From the IMG/VR virus record IMGVR_UViG_3300009094_000064, positions 1-25,535 of that record: a DNA stretch of 25,535 bases, one strand, 5' to 3'. The DNA is from a virus. The translations under genes were made by a program, and so were the position numbers. Positions within the stretch are counted from its first letter, which is position 1; each line of letters begins with the position of its first letter. Shown piece after piece: positions 1 through 6,110 of the stretch. The notes under the pieces are model-generated. The model ran no database searches. It was not told the DNA's origin and worked only from the letters and a program-made list of their open reading frames with translations.

Positions 1-1
1 C

Positions 2-1534
2 GACCTGGCCGACCGCGGCGACTCGATCAACCCCGTCATGCTGGCCGACAGGCTGAAAGAGCGCGGATCGAGGATCGAGCCGGCCCATTTGGCCGAGATG
101 CTTATCAATAAGCCGATCGCCTCGGATCTGACCTCGGAGATCGCGAAACTTCGGGAGCTGGCCACGAAGCGGGCGATTCTCAGGCACGCTGAACATTGGT
201 TCAACGAGGCCCAGGCCCGAGACGTGGATGTTTCGTCTCTCGTTGAACGAATCAAGGCCGCGGCTGGCGCATTCGACACCGCGGGAGAAAAGGCCGACCC
301 TCTCCCTATCCGCGAGGTTTGCATTCGAGATGTCGAGATGCTGCCGATTGATTGGCTATGGCGGGGCCGGATCGCCCGCGGAGCCTTGACGCTCTTTGAA
401 GGGATCGAGGGCGAGGGCAAGTCAACGGCCCTTTGCGCCATCGCCGCGGCGGTCACTTGCGGCAGGGGCCTGGAAAGCATGGAACTCGACGCGCCGGGGA
501 ATGTCCTCTGGTTCTCCGCGGAGGATGACCTGGCCCGAGTCCTCAAGCCGCGGCTCCTCGCCGCGGGGGCCTGCGAGGATAGAGTCTTCGCAGTCGGCGA
601 GCCGTTCAGTTTCGACGAGAAGGGCGTCGAACTGGTTCGCCGGATGATTCTGCGCCGCGGCCCGACAATGATTGTGATCGATCCGGTCTTCGCCTACACG
701 AAAGGCGACCCGAGCCGCGGCCACGAAGCGCGGGCAACTACCAACAAGCTGAAGGAACTAGCCGAGGAGTTTATCTGCGCCCTGATCATGGTCCGCCACG
801 TCGGCAAGTCGAAGGGCCTGGGCGAGGCGCGCGCCGCGGGCTTGTATTCGATTGAGTGGCGGGCCGCGGCTCGGTCGGTCCTTCTTATCGGTTCGGACCC
901 CGACTGTCCGCAGACGAAAGCCATCACTCAAACCAAAAACAATTACGGCCCCCTGGCCGAGAGCATTGGCTACGTGATCGAACTGGACCCTGACTCGCCA
1001 TCCGGCGCCCGGTTTAGCTGGCTTGGTCGGTCGGAACTGACCGCGGAGAGGATTCTCTCGACTATTAAGAACGACGAGGAGAAAGCCGAGAAAAAGGACG
1101 CTGAGGAGTTTCTGCAAGAAATCCTCAAGTCAGGGTCTCAGTCGGCCAACGATCTACTCGCCGAAGCTCGACGCTCGGGCATCTCCGAGAGGACTCTAAG
1201 AAGGGCAAAAGCAGCCCTCGGAATCGAGGCCAAACGGGACGGATTCGGCAAAAAAGGCGCTTGGACCTGGTCTCTCATAGGCTGCCAAGAGGGCAACAAT
1301 GGCAGCCTATGCTCAACTAACGGCCACCACAAGACTTACGAGGACGAAACCTCCATAGACTGCCAAGTGGCAGCCTATGACGGGGAGGACTCCTTGCATA
1401 GTCTGCCAAGTGGCAGCCTATGGACAACCGAGGACGATAACCCGTCTGACGGCAACGAGATATTCATAGGCTGCCAAAATTCAGAGTTGGCAGCCTATGA
1501 AGACGACCAATACCTCGACGCGATCGACCAATAA
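2..1534 (+). CDS. Replicative helicase/initiator ATPase (DnaB-N-like plus RepA/AAA_25-like), 5' truncated
   Basis: The frame is open from base 2, so the start lies upstream; 510 residues are visible. The first ~90 residues (including PVMLADRLKERG and a later KLRELATKRAIL helix) read like the DnaB N-terminal helical domain. A RepA-type AAA_25 ATPase follows, with Walker A GIEGEGKS at bases 401-424, Walker B MIVIDP at about 668-685 and a sensor-like RHVGKS near 795-811. This family unwinds DNA at phage and plasmid origins. Around bases 1100-1275 lies a winged-helix-like segment (SGISERTLRRAKAALGI ending GAWTWSL), common at the C-terminus of such ATPases. The last ~85 residues are acidic and low-complexity and are encoded by a cluster of inverted repeats annotated separately. 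A good Shine-Dalgarno for the next gene overlaps the stop. The ATPase call is firm; the DnaB-N part and the exact role (initiator or helicase) are inferred. Confidence 0.8.
   Translation, partial: DLADRGDSINPVMLADRLKERGSRIEPAHLAEMLINKPIASDLTSEIAKLRELATKRAILRHAEHWFNEAQARDVDVSSLVERIKAAAGAFDTAGEKADPLPIREVCIRDVEMLPIDWLWRGRIARGALTLFEGIEGEGKSTALCAIAAAVTCGRGLESMELDAPGNVLWFSAEDDLARVLKPRLLAAGACEDRVFAVGEPFSFDEKGVELVRRMILRRGPTMIVIDPVFAYTKGDPSRGHEARATTNKLKELAEEFICALIMVRHVGKSKGLGEARAAGLYSIEWRAAARSVLLIGSDPDCPQTKAITQTKNNYGPLAESIGYVIELDPDSPSGARFSWLGRSELTAERILSTIKNDEEKAEKKDAEEFLQEILKSGSQSANDLLAEARRSGISERTLRRAKAALGIEAKRDGFGKKGAWTWSLIGCQEGNNGSLCSTNGHHKTYEDETSIDCQVAAYDGEDSLHSLPSGSLWTTEDDNPSDGNEIFIGCQNSELAAYEDDQYLDAIDQ
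1276..1499. repeat. Four intragenic inverted repeats, candidate replication origin (iteron array)
   Basis: Four palindromic sites share the half-site CATAGGCTGCCA(A)/(T)TGGCAGCCTATG. IR1 is 1276-1311 (12-bp arms, 12-nt spacer). IR2 is 1354-1379 and IR3 is 1397-1422 (12-bp arms, one mismatch each at half-site position 6, 2-nt spacer). IR4 is 1465-1499 (perfect 13-bp arms, 9-nt spacer). Centres lie about 73, 43 and 73 bp apart, near whole numbers of helical turns and symmetric. The repeats fall in different reading frames, giving unrelated peptides (IGCQ, HSLPSG, VAAY, GSLW), so selection is on the DNA. Lambda and P22 carry origin iterons inside their initiator gene, and this looks like the same design. 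Alternatives are an autoregulatory operator or transcript-folding elements. Confidence 0.7.
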
Positions 1535-1550
1535 AAGGAGGCTAAGAGTA

Positions 1551-1883
1551 ATGTCTGAAAGAATATTTCAAGATTTTGGACAACAGGCGGTGTTTGAGGC
1601 TCTAGTCAGTCGTGGCGCGACTGTGAATCAAGCACGAGCCGCCGCTGATAAGACGCCGAAATGGAACTCGGATCAATGGCGATCAATTGAGAAGCACATA
1701 GAAGAAGGCGCGAAAGCTGTCCGCGTAGGCTTGGATGCTGACCATACGCGGCTCCTGCGCCAGCGTGAGGAATTGGAGCGCAAGGTTGCGACCCTGGAGG
1801 CGGAAATAAACAGCGTAGATGACGCTATCGCCGAGATTGAGGAGCGCAACTTGGCTGAATTACTCGAAAGCGAACCCGCATGA
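1551..1883 (+). CDS. Small coiled-coil early protein, unknown function
   Basis: I do not recognise this 110-residue protein. The start at 1551 (MSERIFQDFG) is chosen over the in-frame ATG at 1497 because AAGGAGG at 1535-1541 sits at ideal distance and the upstream ATG would lie inside the last inverted repeat. Residues ~5-60 look helical. Residues ~65-108 form a strong heptad-like coiled coil (LLRQREELERKVATLEAEI and on). The protein is acidic overall, with no cysteine clusters or membrane segment. Its place directly after the replication gene and before a PDDEXK nuclease suggests an early or replication-accessory role, but that is context only. Confidence 0.75.
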   Translation: MSERIFQDFGQQAVFEALVSRGATVNQARAAADKTPKWNSDQWRSIEKHIEEGAKAVRVGLDADHTRLLRQREELERKVATLEAEINSVDDAIAEIEERNLAELLESEPA

Positions 1884-1916
1884 CCGATCGAATCACACAA
1901 TCCCGGAGGACTCTCA

Positions 1917-2198
1917 ATGAACGCCAAGGCTAAAGGTTCGAGAACGGAATATAAATCCATCGCCCTGCTCGAATCGCAAGGCTACAAATGCACCCGAGCG
2001 GCGGCGAGCCTGGGTGTCTTCGACATCATCGCAATCGGACCCGATGACATCCAGCTTGTCCAATGCAAGTCGAACAGGTGGGCAGGGGCCGAGGAAATGG
2101 ACGCGATCCGCCAATTCCCCGCCCCGCCCAATTGCGTCAAGACGGTACACAGATGGCGAGACCGACAGCCGGCGCCGGACGTAAGAATCGTGGCTTAG
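1917..2198 (+). CDS. PDDEXK-type nuclease, Holliday-junction-resolvase-like (Hjc-like)
   Basis: This 93-residue protein has the core pattern of small PDDEXK resolvases. An early glutamate sits in a helix (RTEYKSIALLESQGY, residues ~9-23), followed by a strand with the metal-binding Asp (GVFDIIAI, ~33-40) and the Q-x-K motif (LVQCKS, ~47-52). In this family the Asp and the E/Q-x-K pair bind the catalytic metal; such enzymes cut branched DNA in recombination and replication. GGAGG at 1905-1909 supports the ATG at 1917. It is in the early operon after the replication protein, consistent with resolving replication intermediates before packaging. The short C-terminus (ends DVRIVA) is near the minimum for the fold. 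Restriction-like or VRR-NUC-like nucleases are alternatives. Confidence 0.7.
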   Translation: MNAKAKGSRTEYKSIALLESQGYKCTRAAASLGVFDIIAIGPDDIQLVQCKSNRWAGAEEMDAIRQFPAPPNCVKTVHRWRDRQPAPDVRIVA

Positions 2199-2229
2199 GT
2201 CTTAACAAACAATCCAAAGGTAAAAAGCG

Positions 2230-2496
2230 ATGCATTCAGATGTTTCATACAGCGAAAAGAACTGCCCGAAATGTAAGGGTCAGTGCTACGAGCGCGAGTG
2301 CGACAAGTGTGACGATTTGGGATTCTCCGACCACGAATGCGGAGAAGATTGTTGCGCTTGTCTTGATCCAGAACCAAACGTGCGATGCGATCACTGCGGC
2401 GGTAAGGGCTGGCTTGAATGGTGTCCTACGTGCGGCTGGGATTTGATCTTCGGTTCGTACATTAACGGCATAGATGAAAGAGAAAGGAGCTTATGA
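2230..2496 (+). CDS. Cysteine-rich zinc-binding protein (DnaJ-like CxxC repeats)
   Basis: This 88-residue protein contains a dense series of cysteine pairs: CPKC near residue 12, CYEREC and CDKC near 19-27, CGEDCCAC near 38-45, CDHCGGKG near 53-60 and CPTC near 65-68. The CxxCxGxG-type elements resemble the zinc-finger domain of DnaJ. Two or three zinc ions are likely bound; there is no J domain. AAAGG at 2216-2220 precedes the ATG at 2230 by a suitable gap. The stop overlaps the next start (ATGA), so the two are probably translationally coupled. Small zinc proteins of this kind are common in phage early regions and may bind nucleic acid or host proteins; the actual role is unknown. Confidence 0.75.
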   Translation: MHSDVSYSEKNCPKCKGQCYERECDKCDDLGFSDHECGEDCCACLDPEPNVRCDHCGGKGWLEWCPTCGWDLIFGSYINGIDERERSL

Positions 2497-2786
2497 GTCT
2501 CAACAAAGATACTTTCACAACTGAAACGCTTTTATCTCTCATGGTAAAGCTAAAGCAGTTAAAAGCCGCCGCGCACGAACAGGCGTTCCAGCCTGGAAGC
2601 GATCCGCGCTATTCGGCTGTCGAGATCAAGGTTGATAAATTGCTTGAGCGGGCGAAAAAGCTGGTCCCTGCCGTGATGCTCGCGGAGGTTAAATGCTTGA
2701 GCGACCTTGTATCGGATCTCTACCAGTTATTCAGCGAACAGGAACAATCGGAAATCACAACAAAGGAGAACGGGAATGGACATTGA
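2493..2786 (+). CDS. Helical early protein, unknown function
   Basis: I do not recognise this 97-residue protein. It overlaps the upstream stop by 4 bases, and AAAGGAG about 7 bases upstream supports the ATG. It is predicted mostly helical by inspection: residues ~12-30 (LLSLMVKLKQLKAAAHEQA) and ~45-85 alternate charged and aliphatic residues. There is no membrane segment or cysteine motif (one Cys only). The tail is hydrophilic (TTKENGNGH). The following gene starts inside its last codons, so these two plus the zinc protein form a coupled group. Confidence 0.7.
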   Translation: MSLNKDTFTTETLLSLMVKLKQLKAAAHEQAFQPGSDPRYSAVEIKVDKLLERAKKLVPAVMLAEVKCLSDLVSDLYQLFSEQEQSEITTKENGNGH

Positions 2787-3069
2787 AGAAAACACAATCG
2801 GTTACAACGACGGGCGAGACGGCGAAGACGAGCCACAGCGAACGCCCGTCATGCTCTACTCAATCGGCCTGAACGCCGACGAGCTACTGACGGGCTACGC
2901 GGCGCTTAGAACCTATCTCAAGGTTCTCGCCAGTCAGGAAAATGAAGACTTCGAGCAGATTCAGAGCGCCGCGAAACTGCTCATCAGCCTAAAATCGCGC
3001 GCCGTCAGGGCGTCAAAGGAAGTCAGCTTGAGGGCAGTAGGAATTGATTCCGGCTCAAGCTCTGTATAA
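2776..3069 (+). CDS. Acidic early protein, unknown function
   Basis: This 97-residue protein is unrecognised. ATG 2776 is chosen over the in-frame ATG at 2707 because AAAGGAG at 2762-2768 is well placed for it and the shorter form overlaps the previous gene by only 11 bases. The N-terminus is acidic (MDIEENTIGYNDGRDGEDE). The middle and C-terminal parts look helical (ADELLTGYAALRTYLKVLAS, then AAKLLISLKSRAVRASKEVS). It is the last gene before a strong terminator, so it closes the early operon. Confidence 0.7.
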   Translation: MDIEENTIGYNDGRDGEDEPQRTPVMLYSIGLNADELLTGYAALRTYLKVLASQENEDFEQIQSAAKLLISLKSRAVRASKEVSLRAVGIDSGSSSV

Positions 3070-3104
3070 AATCCGCACACTGCTGATCGCGCAATGGACT
3101 CTCC

Positions 3105-3137
3105 AGGCCGCTCGTGGGAAGCGGCCTTCTTTTTTTT
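3105..3137 (+). terminator. Rho-independent terminator at end of early operon
   Basis: A perfect 8-bp stem, AGGCCGCT (3105-3112) with AGCGGCCT (3120-3127), has a 7-nt loop and is followed by TTCTTTTTTTT to 3137. It lies 35 bases after the last early stop codon and just upstream of a promoter-like segment, so it separates the early and packaging/head units. Confidence 0.9.
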
Positions 3138-3152
3138 ACCCTCACCTTAGCC

Positions 3153-3182
3153 TTGACAGCGCGTGTCAGTTTCCCCCACTAT
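3153..3182 (+). promoter_or_regulatory. Candidate sigma70-type promoter for the terminase/portal unit
   Basis: A consensus -35 TTGACA (3153-3158) is followed after 18 bp by a weak -10 CACTAT (3177-3182) and then GCGCGCC. The -10 alone would be unconvincing. However, the distance from TTGACA to the GCGCG tract (30 bp) matches the stronger promoters at 9249 and 25429. The position between a terminator and the first packaging-unit gene also fits. Predicted transcription would begin near 3188-3190, almost on the first codon of the next gene. Confidence 0.5.
3154..3168. promoter_or_regulatory. Palindromic operator-like site overlapping the -35
   Basis: TGACA (3154-3158) and TGTCA (3164-3168) form a perfect 5-bp inverted repeat around GCGCG. 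It covers most of the -35 hexamer and the start of the spacer, where a bound repressor would block RNA polymerase. The next gene encodes an HTH-like protein, a possible ligand. The site is short, so this is suggestive only. Confidence 0.35.
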
Positions 3183-3190
3183 GCGCGCCG

Positions 3191-3517
3191 ATGGCTCGAA
3201 AAAATACACCAAAACCTGAAAACGGCTCTGATCTGGATCACTACGCTACAGAGCGTCCCTCTGATCCCGCCGCCCAGATTATTTCCGTGGACGAAAAAGG
3301 CCTGCGAGAGATGCTTTTGAAACTGAGAAGCAGTGAGGGTTACATCGCGGACCTTGCCGCCAAGCTGGGAGTCAGCGCCCAGTACCTCGGCGAAGTGCTC
3401 AATGGCGACAAAGGTTTCGGTCCTAAGCTGCTGCGCGGCCTGGGAGTGGTGAGAACTTATCGAATGTTCGATGTTGAAGTCATCATGGAGGATTCTGGCG
3501 ATGAGCGAATCGCTTGA
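3191..3517 (+). CDS. Small HTH (XRE/Cro-like) protein, possible regulator
   Basis: With ATG 3191 (MARKNTPKPENG) the protein has 108 residues. The first ~35 are hydrophilic. Residues ~38-90 read like an XRE-type helix-turn-helix: KLRSSEGYIADLAAKLGVSA, then QYLGEVLNGDK and LLRGLGV. The family binds operator DNA as a dimer. The start is uncertain. ATG 3191 has no Shine-Dalgarno and would be nearly leaderless from the promoter at 3153, while the in-frame ATG at 3311 has AAAGG nearby but would cut into the first helix. A longer reading from 3044 would run through the terminator and is rejected. The 3' end overlaps the next gene by 17 bases. It could be a repressor of the packaging unit or an extra terminase-associated DNA-binding protein. 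Confidence 0.6.
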   Translation: MARKNTPKPENGSDLDHYATERPSDPAAQIISVDEKGLREMLLKLRSSEGYIADLAAKLGVSAQYLGEVLNGDKGFGPKLLRGLGVVRTYRMFDVEVIMEDSGDERIA

Positions 3518-3938
3518 GCGCGTGATCCCTAAAGAATCCCGCGAAAGGCTGCTGCTCGCGGTCTTTTCGCCAGTGGCAAAAAAGGCCAGCATTTCAGACC
3601 TAGCAGCCGAGGCGGGGCTTAGCATTCTGGATACCGTTCAATTGATGAACGAGCCGGCGTTTATTGCTCAAGTCCGACAGGTTACGTTCGCGCAGGCCTC
3701 GACGGCTCTTCATGGCGCCGGCGTGGCCGACCTCGTAGAAATCGCCACATCAGGCAAGGACCGCGAACGACTCACAGCTTGGCGCGTGATCGCCCAGATC
3801 ACCGGCGATCTGAAACAGAAACACCAACACGACATCAAGGTTACGTTTGAAGACCTGCGCAGGCGTCAGGGAGACGGCGATTTGGCGGGGCTTTTCGATA
3901 TTCGATCAAGAGTTATAGAAGGAGAAATTGAAGATTAA
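3501..3938 (+). CDS. Putative terminase small subunit
   Basis: The protein has 145 residues from ATG 3501 (MSESLERVIP), with GGAGGA at 3487-3492 upstream. Residues ~28-55 are HTH-like (KASISDLAAEAGLSILDTVQ). A helical segment with a TerS-like look follows (VADLVEIATSGKDRERLTAW, then RVIAQITGDLKQK, ~85-115), and the C-terminus is charged. Small terminase subunits recognise the packaging site, form rings and recruit the large subunit. Position two genes before TerL, size and the HTH-plus-helix layout all fit, but the family is very divergent and no diagnostic residue exists, so the call rests mainly on context. A general HTH regulator is the alternative. Confidence 0.5.
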   Translation: MSESLERVIPKESRERLLLAVFSPVAKKASISDLAAEAGLSILDTVQLMNEPAFIAQVRQVTFAQASTALHGAGVADLVEIATSGKDRERLTAWRVIAQITGDLKQKHQHDIKVTFEDLRRRQGDGDLAGLFDIRSRVIEGEIED

Positions 3939-3939
3939 T

Positions 3940-4188
3940 ATGAAACCATCAGTCCCAATCATTCCGGGAGAGACTCTGCCTGTAACCACCTACGCGAAAG
4001 ATCAGCCCGGATACCAGCCGCTTCCTGTCTGGCGAGACGACGACGGGGCGACATTGAGTCGGTGGCATTGCACATGGCGCGAGCGGTTGCGAATCCTAAT
4101 TACTGGCGATGTGTACCTGTGGCAATTGACATTCAATAGGCCGCTTCAGCCGGTCTCAATGGAATCGAAGGCGCCGGATATGAATTAA
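3940..4188 (+). CDS. Small phage protein upstream of large terminase, unknown function
   Basis: The protein has 82 residues from ATG 3940; a TTG at 3928 is an alternative start. AAGGAGAA at 3919-3926 sits too close to the TTG and rather far from the ATG, so the start is unsettled. The core (RWHCTWRERLRILITGDVYL, then WQLTFNRPLQPVSME) resembles a recurring small phage protein with a WRERL...G..W...L...PLQPV pattern that I have seen near terminase genes; its function is not known to me. A short hydrophobic stretch (LRILITGDVYLWQLTF) is interrupted by charge, so it is not a clear membrane segment. Its stop overlaps the TerL start by one base (TAATG), implying translational coupling. Confidence 0.65.
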   Translation: MKPSVPIIPGETLPVTTYAKDQPGYQPLPVWRDDDGATLSRWHCTWRERLRILITGDVYLWQLTFNRPLQPVSMESKAPDMN

Positions 4189-6110
4189 TGAACGCTACCA
4201 GCCCACAACTGATTCCCTTCGACCGGATAAAAATGATCGTTGATCCACAGAGGATCGAGCGAGAGCATCAGGCATGGGTCAAAGAGGGCGACAGATATAT
4301 TGACCGCCGCTTTACAGATTTGCGCGACTGGGACTTCCCTGTTTACTGCGCGGTCAACATCACGATCACCACAAAGGATGGCCGCGCGGTTCCCTTCCTT
4401 CTGAACAAAATCCAGCTCAGACTTTTAGAGATAATCCTCGAAGAATTAGCTTCAGGGCGCCCGGTCAGAATCCTGATAGACAAGATCCGGCAAGGCGGCG
4501 TGTCGACCGTAATCCTGATTTTTTATTACTGGCTTACTTCCCTTCGCCCGAACCGCAACACGCTCTGTATCACTCAAGACCTGGAGTCCGTCACGAACTT
4601 TTCGAGCCGCCTCCGCGCGGCCATCGAGGAAGCCGACCCGCTTCTGACCCCGAGCATCAAGAGCGAGCGGAATAACCTGATTCACTTCGCCAATCCCACG
4701 GCGCGCGGCGGCAACCGCAGGGACCGCAAGGGCAAGGGTCAGGATTCCAAGATAATGTTTTTCACCTGTAAAAAGGTGAGTATTGGGCGCTCTTTCACCT
4801 TCCAATACGTCCACATCTCGGAGGCCGCTTTCTTTCTCGACCAGAAGCCGAAGGTCAGCGTAAAAACGCTGCTCAGTTCGCTCGCTCACGCCGTACCGCT
4901 CCTGCCTGGCAGCATACTGATTATCGAGACGACCCCGAACGGCCTGAACGAAGTGGCCGAAATGTGGGACAAGGCCGTTAAAGGGCAGAATGAATTCCGC
5001 CCGGTCTTCTTCCCTGCCGTGGCGTCCGAAGAGTACCGGGCGCCGCTCCCTGAAGGCGCAACGCTTGATCTGTGCGAGGCCGAGGAGATGTCAGGCGTTC
5101 CGACCCGGTACGGCAACGAGCTGGCCGAATCCAAGGTAATCAGAAAACAACTGATCGAATGGTGGCCGCACCTTTACGAGAAATGGGGCGATAAATGGCT
5201 CGAACGCGAACTGCTGGCGCGCCTGAACTGGCGCAGGCTCTACATTGACGGCCCGTGCCACGGAGACAAGGCGGTATTCCGTAGGGAATTTCCATTAACA
5301 CCGCAGCAAGGCTTCGAGGCCACGGGCCGCAATTGCTTCGATCTCCGCTCCGTGGCGCTGATGCGGAAGCTCGTCGAAGAGGAAGGCCTTCAGCCGCGAC
5401 GTTATACCTATCTTCATGACCCTGAAAACACGGACCCTGCGACGAAGTTCAAGGCCGACGATTACGGCCCGCTCGCTATCTACGAGAAGCCCGAATTCGG
5501 CGTCCAATACGTTCTAGCTGCCGATCCGGCGCTCGGCAATCCCAATTCCGACCCCTCCGCATTGCTCGTGCTGGCAGTGTCGGAAGAAGCGCCGTATCTA
5601 CGCGAAGTTGCGTCGTATAGCAAAATCACAAAGCCGGATGTATTCGCGGAGCTGATTAACTATCTGGGAATCCTTTACAACATCGCGCTTGTCGGCCCCG
5701 AGAGAAACGAGCGCGGCGGATATGTGGTCTGCCTGAAACTGCATAAAGACCTGAAATATGAGCGACTTTATTTTGAATTCAACGCTTACGATAAGAAACC
5801 AGCCGAGGAACCCGGATTCGTTACTAAGGATTCAAACAAAGCGACGATTGTGGCCGGCTTGGATTATCGCATTAGAGATGCGGAGATTCTCCTTCGAACG
5901 CCATTGTTGCTTGAGCAATTGGAGCATTTTGTCGAAATGGAGAACGGCGAACTTGGAGCGGAGCCTGGATACAACGACGATCTAGCGATGTGCGCCATGA
6001 TCGGCGTCAACATTTCGCTGAAGGTTCACTATTGGATGCCAAAGCCGTCTCCCCCGCCTGGCTCGATTGGCGATCTGAAGAAACGCGGAGTTTTCAAGAG
6101 GAATAGATAA
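4188..6110 (+). CDS. terL: Terminase large subunit (packaging ATPase-nuclease)
   Basis: The 640 residues carry both expected domains. In the ATPase, the Walker A-like KIRQGGVST spans residues ~99-107 (the K-x-R-Q-x-G-x-S-T form typical of many phage terminases). Walker B is VHISEA (~208-213, catalytic Glu 212) and the coupling motif is ETTPNG (~247-252). In the RNase H/RuvC-like nuclease, the acidic residues are seen as AADPALG (Asp ~446), GPERNERGG (Glu ~505) and NDDLAM (Asp ~597/598). The enzyme cuts concatemeric DNA and drives it into the procapsid through the portal. It starts by a 1-base overlap with the preceding stop and ends by a 1-base overlap with the portal start. The protein ends in a basic tail (KKRGVFKRNR). 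No domain is broken, so it should be active. Confidence 0.95.
   Translation: MNATSPQLIPFDRIKMIVDPQRIEREHQAWVKEGDRYIDRRFTDLRDWDFPVYCAVNITITTKDGRAVPFLLNKIQLRLLEIILEELASGRPVRILIDKIRQGGVSTVILIFYYWLTSLRPNRNTLCITQDLESVTNFSSRLRAAIEEADPLLTPSIKSERNNLIHFANPTARGGNRRDRKGKGQDSKIMFFTCKKVSIGRSFTFQYVHISEAAFFLDQKPKVSVKTLLSSLAHAVPLLPGSILIIETTPNGLNEVAEMWDKAVKGQNEFRPVFFPAVASEEYRAPLPEGATLDLCEAEEMSGVPTRYGNELAESKVIRKQLIEWWPHLYEKWGDKWLERELLARLNWRRLYIDGPCHGDKAVFRREFPLTPQQGFEATGRNCFDLRSVALMRKLVEEEGLQPRRYTYLHDPENTDPATKFKADDYGPLAIYEKPEFGVQYVLAADPALGNPNSDPSALLVLAVSEEAPYLREVASYSKITKPDVFAELINYLGILYNIALVGPERNERGGYVVCLKLHKDLKYERLYFEFNAYDKKPAEEPGFVTKDSNKATIVAGLDYRIRDAEILLRTPLLLEQLEHFVEMENGELGAEPGYNDDLAMCAMIGVNISLKVHYWMPKPSPPPGSIGDLKKRGVFKRNR

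Noticed and set aside
1276-1499. CRISPR array
   Set aside because: The repeats are palindromic with unequal spacings and lie inside a coding frame; there are only four units and no regular spacers.
3044-3190. Longer N-terminus for the HTH gene starting at 3044
   Set aside because: It would run through a strong terminator and the promoter-like segment and has no ribosome site; the extra residues look like translated non-coding DNA.
4762-4785. TCACCT/AGGTGA hairpin inside the large terminase gene
   Set aside because: It is a short 6-bp stem in a conserved coding region with no T tract; chance is sufficient.
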